Assembly (NCBI GenBank): GCA_024256265.1
Contig: JACGUK010000010.1
Location: 1 to 27,519, forward strand
Length of the DNA: 27,519 nt
Direction: 5' to 3'
Source of the DNA: an archaeon
GTDB lineage: Archaea > Thermoproteota > Nitrososphaeria > Nitrososphaerales > JACAEJ01
Made by a program: the position numbers and the translations under genes
Shown: positions 1 to 7,407 of the stretch, in pieces
Layout: each line of letters starts with the position of its first letter
Position numbering within the stretch: position 1 is the stretch's first letter
Notes under the pieces: model-generated
The model's database searches: none
What the model was told of the DNA's origin: nothing
The model's input: the letters and a program-made list of their open reading frames with translations, nothing else

Positions 1-223
1 GCAAGTTTAAGAGCTTCGCTTAACGATCTTCTAGCCATCCGTAGCACCACCAAAAGCAAGCGGAACTTTGCTTGCCTTCATTTGCTCTCTCAATTACTGG
101 CTTAGGATCGAGTAAGGTTATATAATTTTCTAAGTCCCTTAGGTTCCATTCGTAAATTAGTCTTAACAACCAAGGGTACGGGTGAGCGTTTTTTATTGGA
201 AGATGAGCAATAGGGTTAAAACC
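1..223 (-). pseudogene. Decayed coding stretch, possibly frameshifted, running off the window edge
   Basis: On the minus strand the frame directly after the stop of the next gene upstream stays open for about 67 codons. It reads like real protein (for example HPYPWLLRLIYEWNLRD and LLDPKPVIERANEG) but has no ATG or GTG near its beginning. Near position 85 the sensible-looking reading moves to another frame, which gives RQAKFRLLLVVLRMARRSL and runs off the window at base 1. I read this as a gene remnant with one frameshift. I do not recognise the family. A short complete gene starting at ATG 38 and leaving the window is the alternative. Confidence 0.3.
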
Positions 224-517
224 TCATGGATATAAGTATAAGTAAATGGTGACGCCTGCCCAAAAAATGAGCCCAATGGCTAAAACTGCTATATCGCTCT
301 TAGTGGTTTCTTTTCGTTTACTATATAAGGGTACAGTGACAAGGTATAGAAGGTGAGTGAACCAGGCGAAGACAAAGGCCTGCCAGAGATTTGGAGAGAG
401 TTGGTTTAGAAAGGGTATGTAGGGAAGAATGTAAAACAAAGCCAGTGCCCAAATAGGTGTGCCAACAGAGGCAACGAAAATGTTCCAAACTTGTGCGTTC
501 CCTATTCTTTTAACCAA
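224..517 (-). CDS. Small membrane protein, 97 residues, unknown function
   Basis: The protein is mostly hydrophobic with about three predicted membrane spans: residues 10-32, 46-64 and 75-95. A short basic stretch, SKRKETTK, lies between the second and third spans. The start is taken as TTG at 517. A TATA-like AATTTATAC on the minus strand near 543-551 lies about 30 bases upstream, so the transcript is probably leaderless. The gene is divergent from the VapBC pair. Its TGA stop at 224-226 is followed by more open sequence in the same frame, described as a separate remnant. No family is recognised. Confidence 0.5.
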   Translation of the reverse strand: MVKRIGNAQVWNIFVASVGTPIWALALFYILPYIPFLNQLSPNLWQAFVFAWFTHLLYLVTVPLYSKRKETTKSDIAVLAIGLIFWAGVTIYLYLYP

Positions 518-577
518 TTCACATAAGAGGAATCAAACTTTTGTATAAATTTATCAATGGATAAAATTTTCATTTTT

Positions 578-600
578 AGTATACTTTATATAGGTATACT
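578..600 (+). promoter_or_regulatory. TATA box between two GTATAC palindromes; probable VapB operator
   Basis: The TATA-like TTTATATA at 585-592 is bracketed by two GTATAC palindromes at 579-584 and 594-599, with 15 bases between repeat starts. The vapB ATG at 616 is about 24-30 bases downstream, which fits a leaderless transcript. Ribbon-helix-helix antitoxins usually bind short palindromes over their own promoter, so these are good candidate operator half-sites. The site assignment is inference. Confidence 0.5.
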
Positions 601-615
601 CTATATCGAGTAATC

Positions 616-816
616 ATGTCGACTACTGTAAAGATTTCAAGGAACACGTTAATTGAGTTAGAAAAACTCAAAGAGGAATTGAAGACCCGTAGCTTAGATG
701 AGGCTATAAAAATGCTAATTAAGAGATATAGATCACAAATCCTAAACGAGGCTTTTGGTGTGGATAGGGGAAGAGTCAGACCCTTCACAGAGGAAGATCG
801 AGGAGAAGAACGGTGA
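616..816 (+). CDS. vapB: VapB-type antitoxin, ribbon-helix-helix
   Basis: This 66-residue protein starts STTVKISRNTLIELEKLKEE, the beta-strand plus helix of a ribbon-helix-helix DNA-binding fold, and continues with a second helix, SLDEAIKMLIKRYR. The C-terminal part (about residues 45-66) is charged and probably wraps the toxin. It directly precedes a PIN-domain gene, and the two overlap by a GTGA. Antitoxins of this type neutralise the partner RNase and repress their own operon. Promoter palindromes upstream fit that role. The family call is confident; the exact RHH subfamily is not determined. Confidence 0.8.
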   Translation: MSTTVKISRNTLIELEKLKEELKTRSLDEAIKMLIKRYRSQILNEAFGVDRGRVRPFTEEDRGEER

Positions 817-1217
817 AGATCGTAGTCGACTCTTACGCATGGATTGAAATCTTTCTTGGTAGTGAGAAAGGGGCAAAGGCAAAGCGAATGATTGAAGAAG
901 CTGAAGAAGGACGTACACCAGATATAGTATTGGCTGAAATAGCGAGAAAGTATTCTCGTGAAGGAGTTAAAGAAGCAGAGATAAGGCATAGGCTTAGAGT
1001 AATTCATGCTACATCGATCATCACGTCGATCGATTCTGAGATTGCTATACTAGCAGGTAAGACCTATTTAGAGTTACTTGAGAGGGCTCAAAAGGAGAAA
1101 CTTCAGAACCCAGGCCTGTTCGATGCAATAGTGCTAGCTACCGCCAGAGCTTATAATGCAAAGGTTATTACAGGAGACGAACATTTCAGAAATCTCCCAG
1201 AAACTATCTTCATCTAA
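813..1217 (+). CDS. vapC: VapC-type toxin, PIN-domain ribonuclease
   Basis: A 134-residue PIN domain of usual length. The acidic metal-binding residues expected for the family are present: D6 in VVDSYAW, E42 in DIVLAEIARKY, D104 in LFDAIVLATAR and D122 in ITGDEHF. VapC toxins are Mg2+-dependent endoribonucleases, often cutting tRNA or rRNA. The GTG start lies inside the antitoxin stop (GTGA overlap), so the two are translationally coupled. Nothing suggests inactivation. The RNA target cannot be read from sequence. Confidence 0.88.
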   Translation: MKIVVDSYAWIEIFLGSEKGAKAKRMIEEAEEGRTPDIVLAEIARKYSREGVKEAEIRHRLRVIHATSIITSIDSEIAILAGKTYLELLERAQKEKLQNPGLFDAIVLATARAYNAKVITGDEHFRNLPETIFI

Positions 1218-1245
1218 TGTAAAAGATAGGCATATGAATTTTAAT

Positions 1246-1932
1246 CTATCCTCTTATAGGCGAGTATCTCTTCACTATTAGGTATGTAAATACAGCAACA
1301 AGAAGGGTCATGGCGAAGAGAATCCCTTCAACAAGCCAAACTTCTCCAATAAATACATAATAATAAATTGACACGGCTATCATATCCACGATTGCATGAA
1401 GTCCTATAGCCAGAATAAGAAATCTTTTCATACTTAATGCGCAGAGAACCAAGAAGGACATGGCTGAGTGTAGAAGAACAGCGGTGTTTCTTTCTATAGC
1501 GCCAGGCAAAAATTCCATGAATGTCAATTCAGGCATCAGAACAAGGACGACAAGAACACTTAATGCATACATGAGAACTGCCTCTAAGAACCCCCATCCA
1601 AGACCGAAGGATAGAACATGCCTATGATCTTCTCTAGTGAAGGATGCCTTCTTGATGCAAATATATCGAATTCCTTCCTCAAAAAGACCTGCAAGGAGAG
1701 AGGCATAACCAAAGTAAACTAGACTTGATGCAAAATCTTGACCATAAATCACTAAGGGAAGCTGGAGAGGTAGAAGCCTCAAGAGCAAGGCGCCAAGCCA
1801 GCCCACTCCTCCTACTATGAACGCAAGCCACATGGAGCCCTTTGCCCTACTAAAGTAGATGAATACAGCAAAGGCTGGGACTAGAGCGATTAATATAGCA
1901 ACCCAATTAGGAATCTGAAGATCGAAAGCCAA
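1246..1932 (-). CDS. YhfC-family glutamic-type intramembrane protease
   Basis: A 228-residue polytopic membrane protein, probably with seven or eight spans. Family motifs occur in order: E85-E86 in GLFEEGIRYICIKK, E117 in GLGWGFLEAVL, H155 in LLHSAMSFLVL and H179 in LHAIVDM. This pattern matches the YhfC group, related to PrsW and CPBP-type membrane proteases, where Glu and His residues lie within the membrane. The substrate is unknown. It follows a 91-residue membrane protein by 26 bases on the same strand, so the two are probably cotranscribed. The start is ATG 1932. I am fairly sure of the family and do not know the role here. Confidence 0.75.
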   Translation of the reverse strand: MAFDLQIPNWVAILIALVPAFAVFIYFSRAKGSMWLAFIVGGVGWLGALLLRLLPLQLPLVIYGQDFASSLVYFGYASLLAGLFEEGIRYICIKKASFTREDHRHVLSFGLGWGFLEAVLMYALSVLVVLVLMPELTFMEFLPGAIERNTAVLLHSAMSFLVLCALSMKRFLILAIGLHAIVDMIAVSIYYYVFIGEVWLVEGILFAMTLLVAVFTYLIVKRYSPIRG

Positions 1933-1958
1933 ATCCTTTACACTTTGATAGGATTAGA

Positions 1959-2234
1959 TCAACCAACAGTCTTAGGAGTGAATCTGTTATAGAAGTAACC
2001 AAGGAGTAAACCAAAGATAAAGGATGTGATCAAACCTTCCCCTGAACCGTATAGATAATACGTAACACCGTATTCTGGCGTTATTGAAGAACCTGGTGGC
2101 AAGCTAGCAATGAGCATAGCCATTATGTCTTCCTTCAGAAATATCAATGTGAGGTATGTGAATGGAGCAAGAATGATGCCGTAAATCGCTCCTGAAACCA
2201 CTCCAGCCTTGATGCCTGTTATAACTTTACCCAA
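1959..2234 (-). CDS. Small glycine-rich membrane protein upstream of the YhfC protease
   Basis: A 91-residue protein with two clear membrane segments: residues 7-33 (GIKAGVVSGAIYGIILAPFT) and 66-84 (EGLITSFIFGLLLGYFYNRF). A central loop contains PPGSSITPEYGVTYYLYGSG. The spans contain GxxxG-like spacings suited to helix packing. It is first in a two-gene unit with the YhfC-type protease. It could be a partner, regulator or substrate of that protease; this rests only on position. No named family is recognised. Confidence 0.6.
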   Translation of the reverse strand: MGKVITGIKAGVVSGAIYGIILAPFTYLTLIFLKEDIMAMLIASLPPGSSITPEYGVTYYLYGSGEGLITSFIFGLLLGYFYNRFTPKTVG

Positions 2235-2318
2235 TCAAATCCCTTTTTTACTGTATTTCATAATATAAAACTTTATCGGCATGAGAGCGTTGATCCTTGA
2301 TGTAATAGGTTTTTGTAA

Positions 2319-2425
2319 TGGGCCGGACCGGATTCGAACCGGCGACCTTTGAGTATCTGCACTTTTTATCAGCTCAACGCTCTTTTTGGCCATTTTAGAT
2401 GGAAACCAAACTGAGCTACCGGCCC
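2319..2425 (-). tRNA. tRNA-Ile(GAT) with two introns (D-loop and anticodon loop)
   Basis: The acceptor arms GGGCCGG and CCGGCCC pair over seven bases, with discriminator A at 2319. The T arm is GCCGG-TTCGAAT-CCGGT. The anticodon stem is TTGAG/CTCAA. Reading the loop as CTGATAA gives anticodon GAT at 2370-2368, and the body matches typical archaeal tRNA-Ile. The loop is 19 bases, so about 12 bases (near 2366-2355, between positions 37 and 38) must be an intron. The D arm reads TAGCTCAGTTTGGTT, and GAGC follows only after about 20 extra bases (near 2403-2384). The insert can pair as TTTGG/CCAAA and CCAT/ATGG. No CCA is encoded. Confidence 0.85.
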
Positions 2426-2486
2426 ATCTTATAAGTTAAGGTTGCTATGAGTTTTTATGCTTTTTTGTAAGATTGATGATTTAAAA

Positions 2487-3326
2487 TTAAGACCATTTTG
2501 GATAAGAGCCCAACATCTTTATGAACAATACTTTTTTCTCTAACCCTTCTAATGCTTTTTTGCATCTCTTCTCACTTCTATGCCCCTCAAAATCTAGGTA
2601 AAAGTTATACTCCCAAGGAGTCATCCTTGTAGGTCTTGACTCTATCTTTGTTAGGTTTATTCTTCTTATCGCAAACTCTCTTAAAGCTGAATATAAAGCT
2701 CCTGGAACATTTTTTGTAGAGAAGATTATGGACGTCTTATCCTTGCCTGTGTATGGTGAATCTTTTTTCGACAATATAAAGAATCGAGTGTAGTTGTTCT
2801 TATCATCTTCTATGCCTTTGGCCAATATCTTCATCTCATAAATCTTAGCAGCTCTCTCGCTCGCTATGGCGCAAGAGTCCATCAATCCCTTTTCTTTTAT
2901 GAATTTCACACTGCCAGCTGTATCGTAAGTTGGTATTATTTCACATTTTAGATTGTCTAAGAAGTTTCTACACTGGGCTAGAGCTTGAGGATGTGAGTAT
3001 ACAGTCCTTATAGATTTTAGGCTCATCTTCTTGTTGGCTATGAAGCAGTGAGTAACTCTAAGGATTACCTCTCCACTCACTTTTAGCTCGGAGCTTAAGA
3101 GTAGGTCGTAAGTTTGATTTACGCTGCCTTCAAGAGAATTCTCCACTGGGACGATCCCAGCATCTACATGCTCTTCCTCTACTTTTTTAAAGACTTCAAG
3201 GAGGGATCTATAGGGCTTTGCCTTTACAGATGAGCCAAAAAATAGAGTTGCAGCTTCTTCACTGTAAGCTCCTTTTTCACCCTGAAATGCCACCACTTTT
3301 ATAGTCTTACTCAAATCATCACTCAT
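2487..3326 (-). CDS. pheA: Prephenate dehydratase with ACT regulatory domain
   Basis: Converts prephenate to phenylpyruvate, the committed step to phenylalanine. The catalytic domain (about 8-185) shows AFQGEKGAYSEEAA at the start, GIVPVENSLEGSV, SHPQALAQCRNFL, and the family TRF motif at T180-R181-F182 in NNYTRFF. The ACT domain (about 197-275) carries the ESRP motif at 229-232, which binds phenylalanine for feedback inhibition. At 279 residues it is a stand-alone enzyme with no chorismate mutase fusion. The start is ATG 3326. It is preceded on the same strand by nothing obvious, and tRNA-Ile lies downstream. Confidence 0.95.
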   Translation of the reverse strand: MSDDLSKTIKVVAFQGEKGAYSEEAATLFFGSSVKAKPYRSLLEVFKKVEEEHVDAGIVPVENSLEGSVNQTYDLLLSSELKVSGEVILRVTHCFIANKKMSLKSIRTVYSHPQALAQCRNFLDNLKCEIIPTYDTAGSVKFIKEKGLMDSCAIASERAAKIYEMKILAKGIEDDKNNYTRFFILSKKDSPYTGKDKTSIIFSTKNVPGALYSALREFAIRRINLTKIESRPTRMTPWEYNFYLDFEGHRSEKRCKKALEGLEKKVLFIKMLGSYPKWS

Positions 3327-3513
3327 TTGAAGTTATTTGACATTTTAAAACGATCCTTTATGAACGTTATGCTAAGAAACTTTCTGCGTTGAATAAAAAT
3401 TTGCTACTGCCTTTTTGCTTACTCTTTTAACAGAGCTATTATTCCAATTATTTTATCTTTTTAGCCAAAAATCATCTATCTTTAACTTAATTGAGAAACG
3501 CATTTGCTATAAA

Positions 3514-3521
3514 TTTATATA
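3514..3521 (+). promoter_or_regulatory. TATA-like promoter element for the tiny lysine-rich gene
   Basis: TTTATATA at 3514-3521 sits in an AT-rich intergenic stretch about 55 bases before the start codon at 3569. Transcription would be expected to begin near 3540-3550, leaving a short leader that contains AAGGCTGGGA. The spacing is inferred from archaeal promoter rules. Confidence 0.45.
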
Positions 3522-3568
3522 TGTGAAATTAATAATTAAAATTCCGAAGTAAGGCTGGGAAATTGTGT

Positions 3569-3631
3569 ATGAGCCCCAAGAAAGCTAAGAAGAAAGCTAA
3601 GAAGAAGACAGCGGAAAAGAAGGCAGCTTAA
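3569..3631 (+). CDS. Very short lysine/alanine-rich basic peptide
   Basis: The frame from ATG 3569 gives a 20-residue peptide, MSPKKAKKKAKKKTAEKKAA, with ten lysines, six alanines and no acidic residue except one Glu. It stands alone between a TATA-like element upstream and a stem-loop with a T-rich tail downstream, which argues that the unit is transcribed. A peptide like this could bind nucleic acid, as basic tails of archaeal chromatin and ribosomal proteins do. It may equally be a small RNA whose codon-like run is accidental. No family assignment is possible. Confidence 0.45.
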   Translation: MSPKKAKKKAKKKTAEKKAA

Positions 3632-3653
3632 TCCAATCTGAGAGTTGGAGTAA

Positions 3654-3695
3654 GGGGAGAAGCCCGCTTATGATAAATTCTCCCCTATATTTTTA
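3654..3695 (+). terminator. Stem-loop terminator after the lysine-rich gene
   Basis: GGGGAGAA at 3654-3661 pairs perfectly with TTCTCCCC at 3678-3685 around a 16-base loop, followed by TATATTTTT. The shape and T-rich tail fit a transcription terminator or a stabilising 3' hairpin for the short unit that begins near 3540. Confidence 0.55.
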
Positions 3696-3740
3696 AAATT
3701 TCAAAATTCAAATGTGTGAGCTCTTTGATAAGTGATCATT

Positions 3741-4184
3741 ATGAGGATATATACATTGGGCCATTCTACTAGAAGTTTAGAAGAATTAATTGGGCTTCTA
3801 GAAAAGCATAAGATAGAAACTTTGATAGATGTGAGACGTTTCCCAACTTCAAAAAGGTACCCTCACTTTAATAAGGATTTTCTTATACATGAACTTTCTA
3901 AGTCATGTATAAATTACATATGGTTGGAGAGGTTAGGAGGCTTCAGAAGAGGAGGCTACAAGAAATATCTAAAGAGTGAAGATTTCAAGAAAGGCATAGA
4001 GGAGCTTTTAGATATAGCTAAAAAGGGAAGAGTTGCCATCATGTGCGCTGAGGCTCTTTGGTTCAGATGCCATAGAAGATACATCTCAAATGAATTGGTT
4101 AAACTAGGCCATAAAGTTATCCATATCATAGACGAAAAGAGGGTTTATGAGCATAAGATAATCAAGGAAGGTGCAAGAAGTTAG
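3741..4184 (+). CDS. DUF488 family protein
   Basis: This 147-residue protein carries the DUF488 signature in order: YTLGHSTRSLEELIGLL at the N-terminus, LIDVRRFPTSKRYPHFN (about 29-44), LGGFRRGGY (65-73), and IMCAEALWFRCHRRYIS in the C-terminal half. The Cys-Ala-Glu and Cys-His-Arg residues are the conserved putative active-site positions. No biochemical function is established for the family. The ATG at 3741 is preferred because GTGAT just upstream can act as a ribosome site. GTG 3732 would add three residues. Confidence 0.85.
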   Translation: MRIYTLGHSTRSLEELIGLLEKHKIETLIDVRRFPTSKRYPHFNKDFLIHELSKSCINYIWLERLGGFRRGGYKKYLKSEDFKKGIEELLDIAKKGRVAIMCAEALWFRCHRRYISNELVKLGHKVIHIIDEKRVYEHKIIKEGARS

Positions 4185-4254
4185 TTTTGAAGAATAGAGC
4201 AGCGTAAATAGGTCAAACATATATTTTATAACAAGATAAAAGGCACTTGTAAAA

Positions 4255-5466
4255 ATGAATTCTATGAACAAAAGGGAAGTATTAGAGAAGATAAAGACCC
4301 AGATAATGAGTGTTAAGGGGGTTGTAGGGGTTGCTGAGTTAAATAAGGAACAATGTGAGACTGTGGCGCACTTAGAAGAGATAGCCATGAAGAACGTCTT
4401 TGGCGGCATGGGTCGTGGTAAGAATGAAGGCGTTAAAGAATCCCTTTCTCGTGAGATTATTATGGTTCTTTTCACAGATATTCACTTTGATATTCCAAAA
4501 GATAGTACTGCAATGCAATTGATAAGCGAAGGTGAAGTTGTAGGGATGGCTGTGGATTTGGACAAGATTGAAGAGTTTAAAAAAGACAAAAAATATGTAG
4601 TTATTAGTGATTTTTTTGTAATAAGAAGAGATGCAAAGATCAGTCCTGCTGCGTTTGCTAGCGGTGATACTTACTTTCTTTTTAACGGTGTACAAGTTGA
4701 TCAGTTTTCAAAGATTCCAGAAATAAGAGACCATGTTTTTTCTTTTCCGTCACCACCAGTCTTTGATTTTACAAAGGAGCAATTTAAGGATAAAATGAAC
4801 CTTTCTGACCCGCAGCTTGCGGGATTTCTCATTGGCTTCAATTTACAAGAAAATAATCGACCTTACCTAATTTCTTGTGGCATATTAAAGGGAGAGATAG
4901 AAAAACTGATAGAGCATGGCTCGTTACATGTTGAGCCACACTTTTTAGATGCGGGTCTCCACACAGACTACTACGAATTAGAAAAAGAGCTAACAAGAGC
5001 CATACAAGAATCAAAAGACAAGTCGAGAGGAATAATAATTGTTTACGGCGATTTATGTCATCCTAATATGGAAGGCATAATCGGGAAGTATGGTAAAGTT
5101 GTTAAAGTCGACGCTCTGAACTGTATCGATTGTTTACTCGGTGGTCATGGAAGACTTTTAGAAATTGATCCAAATCACGATTGCTTTTATTTGTCCCTTG
5201 GCTGGATGCCTTCAAACTTAAGGCTGAATGCACGATTCAGCCGTCTGTTCGGGAGGAGTACGGAAGAAGTAAGGAAGCAGTTTAGCAGACTCAAAGGAAT
5301 AATTTTGCTCGACTCTCTTGGAAATTTAAGTGAGTTTAAAGATGAGATAGAAGAGTTCAGTTATCACACAGGGCTTCTAGTCTTGGATAAGAAAGCGATA
5401 GGGCTCGATGGACTTAAAGATGTTATTCTTGAAGCGATTAAGAAGCTTAAAGATGTCCATAAGTAA
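4255..5466 (+). CDS. DUF1638 protein with an unrecognised N-terminal half
   Basis: At 403 residues this is about twice the usual length of the family. Residues about 203-345 match DUF1638: ISCGILKGEIEKL with C208, VYGDLCHPNMEGI with C268-H269-P270, NCIDCLLGG with C290 and C293, and FYLSLGWMP. In methanogens DUF1638 genes are often near corrinoid methyltransferases, and the conserved Cys/His set suggests metal or corrinoid binding, but no function is proven. Residues 1-200 are not recognised; they contain GVVGVAELN and a beta-rich segment near 115-145. A TATA-like CATATATTTTATAAC lies about 25-35 bases before ATG 4255, so it is probably leaderless. Confidence 0.7.
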   Translation: MNSMNKREVLEKIKTQIMSVKGVVGVAELNKEQCETVAHLEEIAMKNVFGGMGRGKNEGVKESLSREIIMVLFTDIHFDIPKDSTAMQLISEGEVVGMAVDLDKIEEFKKDKKYVVISDFFVIRRDAKISPAAFASGDTYFLFNGVQVDQFSKIPEIRDHVFSFPSPPVFDFTKEQFKDKMNLSDPQLAGFLIGFNLQENNRPYLISCGILKGEIEKLIEHGSLHVEPHFLDAGLHTDYYELEKELTRAIQESKDKSRGIIIVYGDLCHPNMEGIIGKYGKVVKVDALNCIDCLLGGHGRLLEIDPNHDCFYLSLGWMPSNLRLNARFSRLFGRSTEEVRKQFSRLKGIILLDSLGNLSEFKDEIEEFSYHTGLLVLDKKAIGLDGLKDVILEAIKKLKDVHK

Positions 5467-5565
5467 TGACATTACTCTAAACCTATTCATAGATTATACA
5501 ATTCTTGGTCTCAACACAGCATTAAATTAAAAATCTTTATTTGTTATTATATTCTCATTAACAAT

Positions 5566-6111
5566 ATGCCAGAGGCAATCTTAGTAATAGATATGGCGAA
5601 GGACTTCGTGTATGGGAAGTTGAAGTGTGACAGAGCCAAAAGGATAATACCAAATATGAAGAGGCTCTTAGAATCTGCTAGAGAGAAATCGAAGCCAGTA
5701 ATTTACGTGACAGATACACATCTTCCAGTGGATAGAGAAATGACTCTTTGGGGAGAGCATTCTATGAAAGGAGAAGAAGGAGCACAAATAATAGATGAGT
5801 TAAAGCCTGACAAAAAAGATTACATGATTGAAAAAAGAACCTATAGTGCCTTTTACGAAACAGGTCTAGACCCATTACTTAGAGATTTGAAAGTTGATAC
5901 TGTTGTCATAACAGGTTTGCATACCAATATATGTGATAGGCATACAGCAGCAGATGCCTTCTTTAGAGGTTACAAGATAATAGTCCCAGAGGATTGTGTC
6001 GATGCCTTCACAGAGAAGGATCATTTAGAAGGATTAGATTATATTAAGAAGATTTATGGAGCAGAAATTACTAATAGCAAAGAATTGATGAAGAAGTGGA
6101 AAAGCAAATAA
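5566..6111 (+). CDS. Isochorismatase-fold cysteine hydrolase, nicotinamidase-like
   Basis: A 181-residue alpha/beta hydrolase of the isochorismatase superfamily. The catalytic triad is visible: D9 in LVIDMAKDF, K90 in MIEKRTYSAF and C123 in LHTNICDRHTAADA. The metal ligands typical of nicotinamidases are also present: D50 and H52 in VTDTHLP and H65 in WGEHSMKG. Together these favour nicotinamidase (nicotinamide to nicotinate plus ammonia, NAD salvage) over non-metal members of the family. It stands alone on the plus strand. Substrate is inferred from motifs, not proven. Confidence 0.82.
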   Translation: MPEAILVIDMAKDFVYGKLKCDRAKRIIPNMKRLLESAREKSKPVIYVTDTHLPVDREMTLWGEHSMKGEEGAQIIDELKPDKKDYMIEKRTYSAFYETGLDPLLRDLKVDTVVITGLHTNICDRHTAADAFFRGYKIIVPEDCVDAFTEKDHLEGLDYIKKIYGAEITNSKELMKKWKSK

Positions 6112-6150
6112 TAAAACTAATTGAAAATGATTTCAAAGCATAAGATTGAT

Positions 6151-7407
6151 TCATACTTTTGGCAATTCATATTTTAACTTGAATTCATTAACATATTTTT
6201 TGACTATATCGTAAAAAGCATCTCTAACCCTCTTTACCTCTTCCAAACTTAATCCATATAATGAAATCTTGATGTGCTTGCTTAATCCACGGTGAAGACC
6301 AACTATGCCCCTGTTTATCATATCTTCAGCAAGGAAAAATCCCTTCCTCTTATGATGTCCCGATATTTCCCAGATGATAGGAGTCTCAAAATGCATTAGA
6401 TGGTGATTATGAGGCCTCTCTCCTATCAGCATTATGCCGCCAATCTTCTCCATCTCTGATATGAACCACCTTGCCTTCTCCAACTCCTCTTCCCATCTCT
6501 TCATTCGCTCTGCAACGTAAGGGAAAGAATGCATGGCTGAGATTAAAGGTAATCCCCCAACACTGCAACCAAAAATATTAACGATCTTTTTACCAAAAGT
6601 CCTTTCAGTCCAGTCAGGCTTTATCGTGGACTTTTTGAAGGCTTTACTCGACCATTCATGATTTGTAACCAAGAAACCCAAGGGACCTATAGAAGCCATG
6701 GACTTATGGGCAGATACTGTAAGGAAGTCTGCTTGTAATTCTTTCATGCTGACAGGGAATACTCCTGCGGTGTAAGCAGCATTGACCATGTATGGTATAT
6801 CATACTCTTTTGCTATCTTGCCTATCTCCTTTACCGGATTTAAATTTCCATAATATGGCTCAGCATGAGTTACTGCTATCAATCCAGGCAATTTCCCGGT
6901 CTCTTTCTTGATGCTTTCAATCTTGTTTAAAAAGTCCTCTGCGCTAACTTTGTACTCTGGGTAGCCAGAATGTTGTGCTTCTACAAGCCTAAGACCATTC
7001 ATCTCTGCTGCAATGGCTGTGGTATAATGACATAATGGGTCTGTTAGAACTACCTTTTCAAAATCCTTAGACTCCTCTGAAATATTGTCTGCTATAGCCT
7101 TCATGACAGCGAATTGAGCAGCCCTTGATCCAAAGGTATGCTCAGATATATCAGCATCAAAGAACTCTGCTACCATTGAGAGAAATTCATTAACAGGAGG
7201 CTTCGATATTAAGCCGGATCTTCCTTCAATGCAATCATAGCAAATAGCATAGCCGACTTTCATCCATCCTTCATCGATCAGTATCTTCTGAACATCGTCA
7301 GGAATTATTCCTCCCCTCATGATAGGATGAATTATGATATCATGCTTGTATGGGTTAACAATCGATCTTAACTTAGTTACTTTTTCATCAAAGGTTTTAT
7401 GGCTCAC
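6151..7407 (-). CDS. pscS: O-phosphoseryl-tRNA:Cys-tRNA synthase (SepCysS)
   Basis: A PLP enzyme that converts phosphoseryl-tRNA(Cys) to cysteinyl-tRNA(Cys), second step of the indirect Cys-tRNA route after SepRS. The start region HPIMRGGIIPDDVQ matches the family. Cysteines C56 and C59 (ICYDCIEGRSG) and C281 (IFGCSVGGLP) correspond to the three conserved cysteines thought to bind the sulfur or an Fe-S centre. K235 in VSAHKSMASIGPLGF is the PLP lysine. At 418 residues it is full length with an extended C-terminus. The start is GTG 7407 with no in-frame ATG just upstream. No SepRS gene is in the window. Confidence 0.88.
   Translation of the reverse strand: MSHKTFDEKVTKLRSIVNPYKHDIIIHPIMRGGIIPDDVQKILIDEGWMKVGYAICYDCIEGRSGLISKPPVNEFLSMVAEFFDADISEHTFGSRAAQFAVMKAIADNISEESKDFEKVVLTDPLCHYTTAIAAEMNGLRLVEAQHSGYPEYKVSAEDFLNKIESIKKETGKLPGLIAVTHAEPYYGNLNPVKEIGKIAKEYDIPYMVNAAYTAGVFPVSMKELQADFLTVSAHKSMASIGPLGFLVTNHEWSSKAFKKSTIKPDWTERTFGKKIVNIFGCSVGGLPLISAMHSFPYVAERMKRWEEELEKARWFISEMEKIGGIMLIGERPHNHHLMHFETPIIWEISGHHKRKGFFLAEDMINRGIVGLHRGLSKHIKISLYGLSLEEVKRVRDAFYDIVKKYVNEFKLKYELPKV

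Noticed and set aside
576..1007. Minus-strand open frame of 143 codons
   Set aside because: It is antisense to vapB and vapC, which have clear family motifs.
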